A stretch of DNA of 64,000 bases, from assembly GCF_025377685.1 (NCBI RefSeq), contig NZ_JACEHK010000001.1:300554-364553 (forward strand). The letters run 5' to 3'. Source of the DNA: Anaerobacillus sp. CMMVII. GTDB lineage: Bacteria; Bacillota; Bacilli; Bacillales; Anaerobacillaceae. Shown piece after piece: positions 46,472 to 61,989 of the stretch (positions are counted from its first letter, which is position 1; each line of letters begins with the position of its first letter). The notes beneath the pieces are model-generated. The model was not told the origin of the DNA and ran no database searches. It was given only the letters and a program-made list of their open reading frames with translations. Both the position numbers and the translations under genes were made by a program.

Positions 46472-46519
46472 AAAAAAAGAAGGTTAATTCATATGTTTAT
46501 GAATTAACCTTCTTTTTTT
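46472..46519. terminator. Bidirectional terminator between convergent genes
   Basis: A 21-bp stem (a run of A, then AGAAGGTTAATTCAT) pairs with its complement ending in a T run, with a 6-nt loop. It serves both the hypothetical gene and the cotF-like gene on the other strand. Confidence 0.9.
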
Positions 46520-46543
46520 GATAACGTTCCCTAAAGCACTTGG

Positions 46544-47053
46544 CTAAATTGATTTCGTCAATGCCTTATTGGCTAAGTTAACATCATTTTGGAGTAGTTG
46601 ATTCAAGTTATAAGCAGGATAATAGCTACGTTCGTGCATGTAGGCGAATACCTTTCCGTGAGTATCGATGGCACGATTTAATTGTTGTTTTAAGACCTTT
46701 CTAAGTTCTGGGGTAGCTGTTTCCGTAATCGCAATACTGTAATTTCTGACGGATGTTTTGAATAAAGCAAGTAAATCGCCAGCATAAAAAGGTAACTCGT
46801 CGTCACGGTATTCGGATCTTTCAGGACGTGGAGCTAGATCATAAAATCTAAGGAGCTCTCGAATGTTGGTGCTAATCCCGGTAATGGCCTCTGTATATAG
46901 CTTTTTTAGTGTAGGACAAGTTACTTCAGGAAATGCCTTTTTCAATTTCATTAAACCGATTGCTTGAAAAGCAACTAACTCATGGATTTCCAGTGTTTCA
47001 TGCCATGCAAGGTGTTTAGGTGGTACCCCTTTTTTGGAAAAAGTTTGTTCCAT
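46544..47053 (-). CDS. CotF-family spore coat protein
   Basis: A 169-aa helical protein of the spore coat CotF (ferritin-like) family. Motifs seen are WHETLEIHELVAFQAIGLMKLKK near the start, RELLRFYDLAP in the middle and the family end YMHERSYYPAYNLNQLLQNDVNLANKAL. The ATG (complement of 47051-47053) is preceded by AGGGAGGC. It implies a spore-forming host and should be expressed in the mother cell; I did not find a clear sigma-E/K promoter. Confidence 0.85.
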   Translation of the reverse strand: MEQTFSKKGVPPKHLAWHETLEIHELVAFQAIGLMKLKKAFPEVTCPTLKKLYTEAITGISTNIRELLRFYDLAPRPERSEYRDDELPFYAGDLLALFKTSVRNYSIAITETATPELRKVLKQQLNRAIDTHGKVFAYMHERSYYPAYNLNQLLQNDVNLANKALTKSI

Positions 47054-47315
47054 TAATATGCCTCCCTAAGAAAAATTCTATATACTCTATTCCGTTATTT
47101 AATAAAGGTAATTTGTCTAGGAAGAAATAGGATATTGCCTAACTGAAACTTTTTTCTAAAGAAATCGTCTCAATAAAATGTAGCACCAATATGAACGTGA
47201 TTTAAAAAGCAATGAATCTTGAATAATGTAAAAATAAAGAAAAAATGTCACAAAAATGTTATGATTAGTTAGAACAGTTAAAAAATATTAAAGTATAGAT
47301 AGAGGAGGTCTTTCT

Positions 47316-48285
47316 TTGCAACAGAATCAATCATTTATGGTGAAACATCCATTAATCAATAAAGTTGTTGAAAATGTCGAAAAGGTTGTTGTTGGGAAAC
47401 GAAAAGAAGTAACGTTAAGTCTTATTGCCATGTTAAGTGGTGGGCACGTGCTTTTAGAGGATGTACCTGGAGTAGGAAAGACGATGATGGTACGAGCAAT
47501 CGCCAAATCTATTGGAGCAAATTTTAAACGGATTCAGTTTACACCTGACTTATTACCTTCTGATGTTACAGGGGTATCAGTATATGATCAAAAAACAATG
47601 GAATTTAAGTTTCGACCAGGGCCGATCATGGCAAATGTTGTTTTAGCGGACGAAATTAACCGTACCTCTCCAAAGACGCAAGCTGCCTTACTCGAAGCTC
47701 TTGAGGAAGCAAGTGTTACGACAGATGGAGAAACCCGCCTTTAGAAAAACCTTTTTTGTAATGGCCACGCAAAACCCGATTGAATATGGTGGTACTTATC
47801 CGCTTCCAGAAGCGCAATTGGACCGTTTTTTATTTAAATTCAAAATTGGTTATCCATCACACCAAGAAGAGATGGAAGTGTTAAACCGTGTTGAAAAACA
47901 GCATCCAATTGAAAAAATTAAAGCAGTCCTCTCTTTAGATGAGTTATTGATTATGCAAAAAGAAGTAACAGAGATTTATGTGGATGATTCAATTAAGTCT
48001 TATATTATCTCTATTGTAAATGAAACAAGAGATCATAGTTCAGTATATTTAGGTGCAAGTCCAAGGGGATCAATTGCGTTAATGAAGGCGGCACAATCAT
48101 TGGCATTTGTTCAAGGACGGGAATATGTCATTCCTGATGACATCAAATTTTTAGCGACTTATGCCTTAGGTCATCGTATTATTCTAAACTCAGACTCAAA
48201 GTTTGCTAATGTTTCAACAAAGGTAGTAGTGAATGAGATTATTCAGCGTGTGAAAATTCCGGTTAGGAAAGAAGCTGTTCGCTAA
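47316..48285 (+). CDS. yeaC: MoxR-family AAA+ ATPase YeaC (frameshifted in this sequence)
   Basis: A MoxR ATPase, a chaperone-like partner for the proteins encoded beside it. The TTG at 47316 follows AGAGGAGGT. One C missing at 47738-47739 breaks the frame; with it [19 protein letters not shown] is restored and the product has about 323 aa. The motifs are Walker A GVGKT (52-56), Walker [24 protein letters not shown] and the MoxR mark [22 protein letters not shown]. It overlaps yeaD by one base. Confidence 0.88.
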
Positions 48286-49514
48286 TGAGGAAGTATCAAC
48301 GGTTTTTTAAGTTGATGGCCCTACCTTTGATTGCAATCTCAACCTTTGTTTATGCGATGTTTCAAGGTGGATTTGTTAGTTGGTTTCTTTTCTACTCAAC
48401 GTCACTCGTATTGTTGACAACACTTATTTATGCTCTAGTGCCTATTGGGAATGTTGAAGTCAGTAGAAAAGTTAGTGCTGAAAGATTAGTATCTGGAGAA
48501 GATTTACGAATAACAATTACACTCTCACGTCGAAATCCTTTTCCGTTCTTTTTCTTTATTGTTGAAGATGTCATTCCAGAGGATTGGAAGTTAAAAAATA
48601 AACATATCAATTCTAAGCAAATACTATACCCCTCTTTCGATCGTAATTTAGTTTATTCTTATACGATTAGACAGCCAAAGCGCGGTGAATATCAATTTTC
48701 AAAAGTGAGAATTCGAACAAGTGACTTGTTTGGACTGTTTAACAAGGAGAAAGTAGTAAGTGTTAAGACAGAGGTTGTTGTGTACCCTAGCTTTCAGGAG
48801 TTAAATGATTGGGATGTCTACAATGAAAATGAAGCAGAGGCTTATATTACCTCGCAAAGAATTATCGAAGATGTTACTTCTGTTGCTGGTTCAAGGGAGT
48901 ATGTGCCAGGTGATCGCCTAACAAGTATCGATTGGAAGGTAACTGCAAGGATAAATAAGCTAATGACAAAGGAATTTGAGGAATATTTGGGTCAACGATT
49001 TCTTATTGCACTAGATTGCTCAATTAAGGATAAAGGTGATGCGTTAGTATTTGAAAAAGCAGTGGAATTAGCAACATCTTTCACTGTCCATAGCTATAAA
49101 CAGCACTATCACCTTGGTTTACTTTCAATTGGAAAAGACGTAAGTCGTTATCAAATTCATTATGGTGAAAATCATCAAGCTAGTATGCTAGAACACTTAG
49201 CAAAGCTCAATTTCCATTTAGGGAATGTATTTGATTTTGTATTTGTTAACGAAATTAATAAAATAACCTCAGATACGATCTTGGTAATCGTTACTACACG
49301 GATTACGGATGCGATGGTTGAGAATGTGCGTAGATTAAAGAAGAAAAGAGTACAAACGGCATTTTGTTTTGTTACGGGTTCTAGAAAGTTAACCTCGTAT
49401 GAGCAAAGTAAATTAGCTTTAATTACTAAGCTTAACGTACCTTATTATGTGATCGGGAAAAATAGCTTCCAAGTCGATCTTCAAGGAGGTGAGGCTGTTG
49501 CTCAAGAATCATAA
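48285..49514 (+). CDS. yeaD: DUF58-domain protein YeaD
   Basis: A 409-aa protein with two N-terminal membrane helices (~10-57) and a C-terminal DUF58 domain, a von Willebrand A-like fold, with the mark SREYVPGDRLTSIDWKVTARINKLMTKEF at residues ~203-231. With MoxR and a transglutaminase-like protein it forms a common three-gene envelope unit of unknown exact role. The ATG overlaps the yeaC stop by one base. Confidence 0.9.
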   Translation: MRKYQRFFKLMALPLIAISTFVYAMFQGGFVSWFLFYSTSLVLLTTLIYALVPIGNVEVSRKVSAERLVSGEDLRITITLSRRNPFPFFFFIVEDVIPEDWKLKNKHINSKQILYPSFDRNLVYSYTIRQPKRGEYQFSKVRIRTSDLFGLFNKEKVVSVKTEVVVYPSFQELNDWDVYNENEAEAYITSQRIIEDVTSVAGSREYVPGDRLTSIDWKVTARINKLMTKEFEEYLGQRFLIALDCSIKDKGDALVFEKAVELATSFTVHSYKQHYHLGLLSIGKDVSRYQIHYGENHQASMLEHLAKLNFHLGNVFDFVFVNEINKITSDTILVIVTTRITDAMVENVRRLKKKRVQTAFCFVTGSRKLTSYEQSKLALITKLNVPYYVIGKNSFQVDLQGGEAVAQES

Positions 49515-51740
49515 CATCTTCTCCTTTCAAATGGTTTTACTATATGGCTTGGCCTTTATTGTTTTATGGGAATGGCTTCGACCATTACCGGTCATTACGG
49601 ATACGGGTAATTTGTCCGTTTTTGTATGGTTTACGTTATTCTGCTTTATTTTAATGTATATCCGCCTTGTTGGTTTCGTCGCATTTCCAGTTATATTTAT
49701 AGCGATTATGTACAGTTTGCACTCTGTTTTTTTTGAAGGTAGCTTTTTGAGAGAAGGGATTGCAACATTAGTATGGTTTGGCGAGGATTTTGCGAGAAAC
49801 GTTCGCTTTTTAATTGGAAATGATATGAACTCTTTATCTTTTGAGTTTCGTAGCTTTTTATTATTTATAGTGCTAGCAATTATGAGTTATTTAATTCATT
49901 TCTGGCTTTGTCATTTGAAAAAAATATTCTTGTTTCTCGTCATTACGGTTGTTTACGTAACGGTAATCGACACATTTACACTTTATGACGCGAGTAACGC
50001 AATTGTAAGACTAGTAATAGCTGGATTCCTATTAATGACGATCCTTTATAAACTACGCTTAGAAGAGAAGGAACAAGTAACGTCAGATGAATTTAAGGGT
50101 AAGGCTTGGACTAATTCACTGACGTTTATCATTGTTATTGTTGCTGTGATTGCTTTCTTTTCACCCAAATATGAGCCTTACTGGCCAGATCCGCTACCGA
50201 TGGTAAAGGGAGCAATGACTGGTGAAGGTGGGGAAGGTACTTATCGAACCATTGGCTATGGGCAAAATGACGAACGTTTAGGTGGAGGCTTTGCCAATGA
50301 TGATACGGTAATTTTTACTGCAACTGCCACACAAGGACATTACTGGCGCGGTGAGTCAAAGGAAATTTACACCGGTAAAGGCTGGGAGTCTGTGGAGCAC
50401 GAATTAAACAAAACGTTCCGTTACAGTGACTTTTATGATAAAAAAGTAGCTGTACAGATGTTCGAACGAAGTGTCCCTAAGGATACAAGAGAATCGACCA
50501 TATCAATGGTTGACGACCACCGTTTTTGGCACCTGTTTTACCCAGGTGAATTAGTTGAAGTTGGTGATCTGGAGTTCTATAACGAACAAAGTGATTACCG
50601 TTATTTAATTGACTATGTTAGCGGCAAGGTAGGTACGACTAGCGATGAAAAACCAGTATTCTTAAAAGAATACACCTTCACTTATCACGCACCTAAATTT
50701 GTCATCGAAGACTTAAGAACTACCACATCGGTGGATCCCGATCATATTCGTGACGTTTATTTACAATTGCCGGAACTTCCGGAACGTGTAGGTCAATTAG
50801 CTAGCCAAATTACAGAAGCTCATGAGAATCGCTACGATAAAGTAAAGGCGATTGAAGGTTATTTTTCTAGGAGTGGCTTTCAGTATGAGACGACAGATGT
50901 AGCGATACCTGCGGAAGGGCAAGACTATGTAGATCAATTTTTGTTTGAGACTCAAAAAGGTTATTGCGATAATTTCTCAACATCGATGATCGTGATGCTT
51001 CGTACGTTAGACATTCCAGCTCGTTGGGTTAAAGGATTTACTCAAGGTGAACTAGTTAGTCGTTTAGATGTAAATACCTATGAGATTTCAAATGCTAATG
51101 CCCATTCCTGGGTAGAAGTTTATTTCCCTGAGGTTGGTTGGGTTCCTTTTGAACCTACGAAAGGGTTTAATCACACGTTCGAATTTGTAGAAGATCAACA
51201 AGAAGTTGATACAGTTATAGATGACGACAATGATTCTGATGAACTTTCAACACCTGAAAGAATGCAAGACCCTGAAAACCCATTCCTACCACTTGAAGAC
51301 ATGATCGATTCTCCAGCTGGTGGTTCATCAGAAGGTGTAGGGGGTGGCAATGACTCTAAATCACTCCAATTCCCGTTTAAGTTGATTTGGATCGTCATCG
51401 CAGTGATGTTGGTTGGGTTTGCCATCTATCGAAATCATCAAAAACTACTCACTGTATTTTTCTTGTATTTATTTAAGTTGAAATCTAGTGACGACGAAAA
51501 CCTTTATATTAAAGCTTATGAACGGTTGCTCTGGTTGTTAGAATTAAACGGGTTCAAACGTTACGATGATGAAACCTTACGTGAGTATGCTAATAGGATT
51601 GATGGTCTTTTTCCACAAGTGAAATGCAGGTCCTAACACTTCATTACGAAAAACTCTATTACGGAAATGCTAAAGAAAAGAATAGTTGGAAAGATAAGAA
51701 GTCTTTATGGGAAGTATTGGTAAAGAAGATGAGTTCTTAA
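49498..51740 (+). CDS. yebA: Transglutaminase-like membrane protein YebA (frameshifted near the end)
   Basis: A ~747-aa protein. TTG at 49498 lies 8 nt after AAGGAGG and overlaps yeaD by 17 nt; a GTG at 49489 is the alternative. Five to six N-terminal helices, a large outer region, the transglutaminase core GYCDNFSTSMIVMLRTLDIPAR (catalytic Cys), NAHSWVEVYF (His) and WVPFEPTKG (Glu where many have Asp), then a late helix and a cytoplasmic tail. Near 51613 one C is missing; with it the tail continues PTSEMQVLTLHYEKLYYG to TAA at 51740. Confidence 0.88.
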
Positions 51741-51900
51741 GAATAAAGTTTGCGCAAGTGCCATAGTTTTATAGTGGATTCTAGAAAAATATGAATTAAT
51801 TTTTCTGGAACGTTCGCTTTTAAGACTAAAAACGGCTCTTGCGCTTTTTTAAAGTGACTGTTACAATAATTGCGTACTTAATGTCGAAACTTGTATAATT

Positions 51901-51973
51901 CCCTTCATATATCCTTAGGAATAAGGCCTAAGAGTCTCTACCGGGTTGCCGTAAATAACCTGACTATGAAGGC
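51901..51973 (+). promoter_or_regulatory. Guanine-class purine riboswitch before guaA
   Basis: P1 is CCTTCATA/TATGAAGG. The P2-P3 loops and the junction GTCTCTACCGGG...CCGTAAAT follow the purine class. The specificity base is C in CTGACTATGAA, so it should bind guanine (or hypoxanthine), not adenine. The expression platform down to the T run at 52025-52031 looks like a terminator. Confidence 0.9.
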
Positions 51974-51994
51974 AGGAACTTGATAAGAAAATAG

Positions 51995-52032
51995 TGCTTT
52001 TCTATGTCTTTACATAGTAGGCTGTTTTTTTG
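51995..52032 (+). terminator. guaA leader terminator
   Basis: AGTGC-TTTTCTATG and CATAGTAGGCTG pair around TCTTTA, followed by seven T. It lies ~280 nt upstream of guaA, and the stretch 52033-52300 between them shows no gene. Confidence 0.6.
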
Positions 52033-52314
52033 CAAACTAGGATTCTGCCTTTGTATTTACTAATAGTAACAGTTTCATAATATAGAGTAACTGATTAACA
52101 CCTGCCTGGTAATAAGCCTAGCGCAACTGTGTCATACTTTATGTAAGGTGATTTGTTATGGTTAGTAAGTGGTTGAAGTATCGTGACTCTTCTGAGACAG
52201 TGAAACTTCATCAAAGGTGAATTCTAGTTTTTTTATTTATATCGGGCTAGCCATTAGATGTAATATCTAAGTGTCTGTAGAACCCGTAAAAAAGAATAAA
52301 GGGTGGAGTAGATG

Positions 52315-53853
52315 ATGGAAAATAGTAATGAAAAAATTGTTGTTTTAGATTTTGGTGGCCAATATAACCAATTAATTGCCCGTAGAATTCGTGACATCGG
52401 TGTATTTAGTGAACTGCATCCTAATACAATAACGGCTGCTGAGATAAAGGAAATGAATCCAAAAGGCATAATCTTTTCAGGTGGACCGAATAGTGCTTAT
52501 GTTGAAGGAGCTCCCAAATGTGATGAAGAGATTTTTGAGCTTGGGATTCCGATCTTAGGTATTTGTTACGGAATGCAATTAATGTCTCACCACTTTGGTG
52601 GTAAGGTAGAAGCTGCTAATCACCGTGAGTATGGAAAAGCAATGATTAAAGTGGAAAATCCAACTAAACTATATAATGAACTACCTACTGAACAATCAGT
52701 TTGGATGAGTCACGGAGACTTAGTTGTCACTCCACCAGAAGGTTTCGTTGTTGATGTTACGAGTCCATCTTGTCCTGTAGCAGCGATGAGTGATGTTTCT
52801 AGACAGCTTTACGGTGTACAATTTCACCCAGAAGTACGTCATTCTGAGTATGGAAATCAGTTACTAGAGAACTTTGTTTATAAAATTTGTGAGTGCACAG
52901 GCAATTGGTCAATGGAGAACTTTATTGAAGTTGAAATGGCGAAAATCAAGGAGCAAGTTGGTGATCGTAAGGTTCTTTGTGCACTTAGTGGTGGGGTTGA
53001 TTCATCTGTCGTTGCTGTTTTAATTCATAAAGCAATTGGCGACCAATTAACTTGTATGTTTATTGACCATGGATTATTAAGAAAAGACGAAGCTGAAAGT
53101 GTTATGAAAACTTTCTCAGAAGGCTTCCACATGAACGTAATTAAAATTGATGCCCAAGATCGTTTCTTAAGTAAGTTAAAAGGCGTCAAGGATCCAGAAC
53201 AAAAAAGAAAAATTATTGGAAATGAATTTATATATGTGTTTGAAGAAGAAGCTTCAAAACTAGAAGGAATGGACTTTTTAGCTCAAGGAACACTTTATAC
53301 GGACATCGTGGAAAGTGGTACGGCAACGGCTCAAACGATTAAGTCTCATCATAATGTCGGTGGTTTACCAGAAGACATGAGCTTTACTTTAATTGAACCA
53401 CTGAATACATTATTTAAAGATGAAGTAAGAAAAGTCGGTGCAGAGTTAGGAATTCCTGATGAAGTTGTTTGGCGTCAACCGTTTCCAGGGCCTGGATTAG
53501 GGATTCGTGTTTTAGGAGAAATCACCGAGGAAAAACTAGAAATTGTTCGTGAAAGTGATGCAATTCTTCGTGATGAGATTAAGAAGGCTGGTCTTGACCG
53601 TGAGATTTGGCAGTACTTTACTGCGCTTCCTGACATGCGTAGTGTTGGTGTTATGGGAGATGCTAGAACATATGACTACACAGTAGGGATCCGCGCAGTA
53701 ACTTCTATTGATGGAATGACATCTGACTGGGCGAGAATTCCTTACGATATACTAGAAAAGATCTCTGTTCGAATTGTTAATGAAGTAAAAAACGTAAACA
53801 GAGTCGTTTATGACATCACTTCAAAACCACCAGCAACCATTGAGTGGGAGTAA
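52315..53853 (+). CDS. guaA: GMP synthase (glutamine-hydrolysing) GuaA
   Basis: GuaA makes GMP from XMP, ATP and glutamine. There are two ATGs in a row; the second, at 52315, is 6 nt after GGAG (the first is at 52312). About 512 aa. The glutaminase domain has the catalytic Cys in GICYGMQL (about residue 84) and His-Glu in VQFHPEV; the ATP pyrophosphatase loop is SGGVDSSV; the C-terminal dimer domain has the [16 protein letters not shown] block. It is under the guanine riboswitch, giving feedback control. Confidence 0.96.
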   Translation: MENSNEKIVVLDFGGQYNQLIARRIRDIGVFSELHPNTITAAEIKEMNPKGIIFSGGPNSAYVEGAPKCDEEIFELGIPILGICYGMQLMSHHFGGKVEAANHREYGKAMIKVENPTKLYNELPTEQSVWMSHGDLVVTPPEGFVVDVTSPSCPVAAMSDVSRQLYGVQFHPEVRHSEYGNQLLENFVYKICECTGNWSMENFIEVEMAKIKEQVGDRKVLCALSGGVDSSVVAVLIHKAIGDQLTCMFIDHGLLRKDEAESVMKTFSEGFHMNVIKIDAQDRFLSKLKGVKDPEQKRKIIGNEFIYVFEEEASKLEGMDFLAQGTLYTDIVESGTATAQTIKSHHNVGGLPEDMSFTLIEPLNTLFKDEVRKVGAELGIPDEVVWRQPFPGPGLGIRVLGEITEEKLEIVRESDAILRDEIKKAGLDREIWQYFTALPDMRSVGVMGDARTYDYTVGIRAVTSIDGMTSDWARIPYDILEKISVRIVNEVKNVNRVVYDITSKPPATIEWE

Positions 53854-53998
53854 AAACACGAATGATTTAAATGTTTATCTAAAAAACGTTCGTTTTTTCT
53901 ATTGACTTATGCGTAATTTGTTGATAAACTGATGATGTTGTTACAAAATTACCTTTTGGGTAAATTCACCGATACTTTAAATAAGGTGAATCATATGT

Positions 53999-54067
53999 TT
54001 CGTATATACTCAGGAATAGGGCCTGAGCGTTTCTACCGAGCTACCGTAAATAGCTTGACTACGAAGA
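53999..54067 (+). promoter_or_regulatory. Guanine-class purine riboswitch before pbuG
   Basis: P1 is TTCGTA/TACGAA. The core GCGTTTCTACCGAG...CCGTAAAT and the C in CTTGACTACGAAG mark the guanine class. A likely terminator stem (TTATTAAGAG/CTCTTAATAA, 54078-54106) follows. It lies 190 nt before pbuG. Confidence 0.9.
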
Positions 54068-54077
54068 AGGTACGTTC

Positions 54078-54119
54078 TTATTAAGAGTGAGCAATGCTCT
54101 TAATAACTATGTTATTTTT
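54078..54119 (+). terminator. pbuG leader terminator
   Basis: TTATTAAGAG and CTCTTAATAA pair around TGAGCAATG; a T-rich stretch (TTATTTTTC) follows after a short gap. A second hairpin, AAGCTCTAGG/CCTAGAGCTT, lies at 54128-54161. Confidence 0.55.
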
Positions 54120-54256
54120 CTTGTTGTCAAAGCTCTAGGTAGATGAAAATCTCCTAGAGCTTCTTTTGTTTATTAACAGGGATAAACGGTATTATATTGC
54201 AAACCTTATAAGTAGTAGAAAAAAACACTGAGAAATCTGAGGAGGAACTACAAGTA

Positions 54257-55566
54257 ATGGATCGTTATTTTGGTTTTAAAGAAAATGGAACTTCGTATCG
54301 TCAGGAAATCATCGCAGGTATTACAACGTTTTTGGCTATGGCTTATATTTTATTTGTTAATCCACTAATCTTAAGTGACGCAGGGATGGACAGTGGGGCT
54401 GTATTTACAGCTACTGCATTAGCAGCGGCGATCGGAACTTTAATCATGGGTGTTCTTGCCAAGTATCCAATTGCACTAGCTCCTGGTATGGGACTTAATG
54501 CGTTCTTTGCTTACGGTGTAGTATTAGGAATGGGAATTCCATGGGAAACGGCATTATTTGGGGTATTTATTTCAGGTCTTATTTTTATTCTTATTACTGT
54601 AACAAAAATTCGTGAAACGATTATTAATGCTATTCCAGCGGAGTTAAAATATGCAGCAGCAGCTGGTATCGGATTATTTATTGCTTTTATTGGCTTGAAA
54701 AATGCTGGGATCATCGTTGAAAGTCAAGCTACTCTCGTTGAGCTTGGACATATTACTTCAGGAGCTCCATTACTAGCTGTTTTTGGTGTAGTTATAACTG
54801 TTATTTTTATGGTCCGTGGATATAAGGGTGGTATCTTCTATGGAATGCTTATTACTGCATTGGTTGGAATTTTTACAGGGATTGCCCCAAGGCCAGATGG
54901 GATTTTCACCTTGGCAATTCCAAGCTTAGATCCAACTTTTGGAGAATTGTTTAAATTAATTTTTCGGAAGTGTTTACTGTTGGATTATTAGTTGTTATTT
55001 TGACGTTCTTATTTGTAGACTTCTTTGATACAGCTGGTACGCTATACGCGGTAGCTAATCAAGCTGGATTTGTTAAGGATAATAAGCTTCCTCGTGCTGA
55101 CAAAGCGTTATTGGCTGACTCTTCTGCTACATCTATCGGTGCTATTTTAGGTACATCGACAACGACAGCGTATGTTGAATCGTCAGCGGGAGTTGCAGCA
55201 GGTGGTAGAACTGGTTTTACATCAGTAACAACAGCGTTCATGTTTTTAATTGCCTTATTCTTCTCGCCGTTGTTGGTTACGTTTATGAATGCTCCATCGG
55301 TTACAGCGCCTGCGCTAATTGTAGTTGGTATGTTGATGGCATCGTCATTAAGTCGCATTGATTGGAAAAAGTTCGAAATCGCAGTACCAGCATTTTTAAC
55401 TGTTCTAGCAATGCCATTAACATTCAGTATTGCTACAGGGATTGCAATGGGCTTTATTATGTACCCAATTACAATGGTAGCAAAAGGTAAAGCTAAAGAA
55501 GTTCATCCGATTATGTACGTCTTATTCTTTGTCTTTATTTTATATTTCGTATATCTAGTAGAATAG
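54257..55566 (+). CDS. pbuG: Hypoxanthine/guanine permease PbuG (frameshifted in this sequence)
   Basis: An AzgA/NCS2-type purine importer. GAGGAGGAAC precedes the ATG. The frame breaks near 54958, where one A is missing; with it LFKLNFSEVFTVGLLVVILTF is restored and the product has about 436 aa and 12 or more helices. Motifs seen are RQEIIAGITTFLAMAYILFVNP at the start, GMGLNAFFAYG and FVDFFDTAGTLYAVA with GTSTTTAYVES. guaA then pbuG under separate guanine riboswitches matches B. subtilis. Confidence 0.9.
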
Positions 55567-55579
55567 ATATTTCTTGTAA

Positions 55580-55612
55580 TGGAGAACCGGTAGGATGCTA
55601 CTGGTTCTTTTT
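55580..55612 (+). terminator. Terminator of pbuG
   Basis: AGAACCGGTAG and CTACTGGTTCT form an 11-bp stem with one wobble, followed by a T run. Confidence 0.85.
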
Positions 55613-55633
55613 TATTGGTTGTTTTCGTAAATT

Positions 55634-55781
55634 TTGTTGCTTTTAGGTCGTCTTTTGAGAATAAATGAGCCATTGGGACAAACTTATTTGTTCCAATGGC
55701 TCATTTATTCTCAAAAGCTTCACGCAAAGCGTGAAGAACCAAGCATTCGCTTGGTTACGGCCTAAAAGCTAATAGCAACAA
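55634..55781 (+). other. Predicted four-way-junction RNA or DNA element
   Basis: Outer stem: 55634-55640 with 55775-55781 (7 bp), then 55641-55651 with 55757-55767 (11 bp), a 7-nt bulge on the 3' side between them. Inside are three hairpins almost end to end: 55653-55716 (30 bp, 4-nt loop), 55718-55736 (8 bp, AAA loop) and 55737-55756 (8 bp, ATTC loop). Only two pairs are not Watson-Crick, and both are G·U if the plus strand is transcribed. It lies between the pbuG terminator and the rRNA C promoter, with no open frame. I do not recognise the class. Confidence 0.75.
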
Positions 55782-55826
55782 TCTTTTAGAAAAGAGCGCG
55801 TTTTAATTAAAAAATAGGAAAAGGGA

Positions 55827-55937
55827 TTGACGTCTCAATAGTAAAGTGTTATATTAATTAAGTCGCCGATTTGAAGTGACTAACCAATAAAAAACTTCAA
55901 AAAAGATGTTGACACAATGTTTTTAATGTGATAAGAT
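55827..55937 (+). promoter_or_regulatory. Tandem rRNA promoters, operon C
   Basis: P1 is TTGACG at 55827-55832, a 17-nt spacer and TATATT at 55850-55855. P2 is TTGACA at 55909-55914, a 17-nt spacer and TAAGAT at 55932-55937. The sequence around them differs from operons A and B up to about 55975, where the shared leader begins. Confidence 0.8.
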
Positions 55938-56056
55938 TTAATTCTTGTTGCAAAACAACATATTGATCTTTGAAAACTGAACACACAGCCAAGCGAATTA
56001 AAGAGATAGTAAATATCTCGTCAATGTAACAAATTTTTTGAGTTATATCAAACACT

Positions 56057-57611
<1,555 letters not shown>

Positions 57612-57770
57612 TGGAGTTAAAACTCTAGTCGATGCTTTTCTTAGGAGAAGTACGCTGACGCTGTGTTTCAGTTTTGAAAGATCAATCTTTCAAAAATCAA
57701 ATATAAATATAAAAAGTGAATGCTTTTTATTCTGAGAGAGTGATCTCTCTTTTTATATGTAGTTTTTTGG

Positions 57771-57847
<77 letters not shown>

Positions 57848-57868
57848 TATAAATTTATATTTTAATTT

Positions 57869-57944
57869 GGGGCCTTAGCTCAGCTGGGAGAGCGCCTGCC
57901 TTGCACGCAGGAGGTCAGCGGTTCGATCCCGCTAGGCTCCACCA
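57869..57944 (+). tRNA. tRNA-Ala (TGC), rRNA spacer C
   Basis: Anticodon TGC, acceptor GGGGCCT paired with AGGCTCC (one G·T wobble), encoded CCA. Confidence 0.95.
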
Positions 57945-58074
57945 ATTTAAATTATTGATTATTGACATCATTCTTGAATGGTGTTATATTTATCAAGTTG
58001 CCTTTTTTGGGTGATTTGGTAGTTTGAGAGAAAGATTTCTCAACAAAATAGTTAACTGCTCAATATTCATTATT

Positions 58075-58172
58075 GTGCTCCTGCGGTACTCCTTGCGTCG
58101 TATCCTCGTCGCAAAGCTGCATGAAGCTAATCAATGAAGCATCACACGATGTGATTGAGGTCAGTTGCTTTG
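58075..58172 (+). repeat. rRNA/tRNA-locus repeat, 16S-23S spacer C
   Basis: Nearly the same as in spacers A and B (GTGCTCCTGCGGTACTCC, CTCGTCGCAAAGCTGCATG), with a few changes (ATCACACGATGTG, GTCAGTTGCTT). So this site is filled in all three operons, unlike the 23S-5S site. Confidence 0.7.
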
Positions 58173-58420
58173 TTCCTTGAAAACTAGATAACAACTAACA
58201 CATTTAAGTTTTACCGGAAAGTTTGTAAAAGCTTTTGAGTAAACTTGAGTAGTCAAGAATTCAATTCGACGTAAAATCCTTTTAACAGGTAATTTTTCGA
58301 AAGAAGCAAGAAGATCGTGGAGCCGATTGAGTCAATCACCGGAGTGTACATAAACCGTACATGAGGATGATTGAGGAATGAAGGCGACGAAGATATTCGC
58401 CGCTTATTGCGAAAAATTTA

Positions 58421-61358
<2,938 letters not shown>

Positions 61359-61509
61359 ATAAATAAGTTTAGAGTGATGAGTGTAGAGTTTTGAGTTGCG
61401 TGAGTAGCTCGAAGCAGTAAATACCAAATTCTAAATAAACGGATTGAATTTTACTCAAGTCTTAAATGTGTGTTATCTAGTTTTGAAGGAATGAACTTTC
61501 TTCATATAA

Positions 61510-61625
<116 letters not shown>

Positions 61626-61659
61626 AAAAAAAGACATCCAAATGAGGATGTCTTTTTTG
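61626..61659 (+). terminator. Rho-independent terminator, rRNA operon C
   Basis: AAAAAGACATCC and GGATGTCTTTTT form the stem with a short loop, then a T run. The stem differs in sequence from the A/B terminator but not in form. Confidence 0.9.
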
Positions 61660-61699
61660 TTATTTAAATATAAAAAGTAGAGATAAATTACTTGGTAAT

Positions 61700-61805
61700 G
61701 TGCTCCTGCGTCTACTAGCTAAGCTCCGAAGCGGACTTCCTCGTCGCAAAGCTGCACGTAGTTTTGCAAAGAAGTAAAACCAAGATGTGAACGAGGTCAG
61801 TTGCT
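61700..61805 (+). repeat. rRNA/tRNA-locus repeat, downstream of operon C
   Basis: GTGCTCCTGCG, then TCTACTAGCTAAGCTCCG, then TTCCTCGTCGCAAAGCTGCA and a GAAGTAAAACCAAGATGTG-GAGGTCAGTTGCTT end. Its middle is longer and resembles the 23S-5S spacer copies. Confidence 0.65.
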
Positions 61806-61989
61806 TCGTTAATAGGTAACTTATAAAAGCACACCCTAATGGGGGTGGTTTTGTATTATATGAAAGAAGGGAAAAATCAATCTATCGGTCATATCATCCG
61901 CTATTTAAAAAAAATCAGCCTTTTTTAATATTTCACGGCCACCAGGTACGTTATTTAGTTAAAATTAATTGAAAATCAAGATTTCAAGC

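Noticed and set aside
55059..55358. 99-codon minus-strand frame inside pbuG
   Set aside because: It is antisense to a conserved permease region and has no ribosome site.
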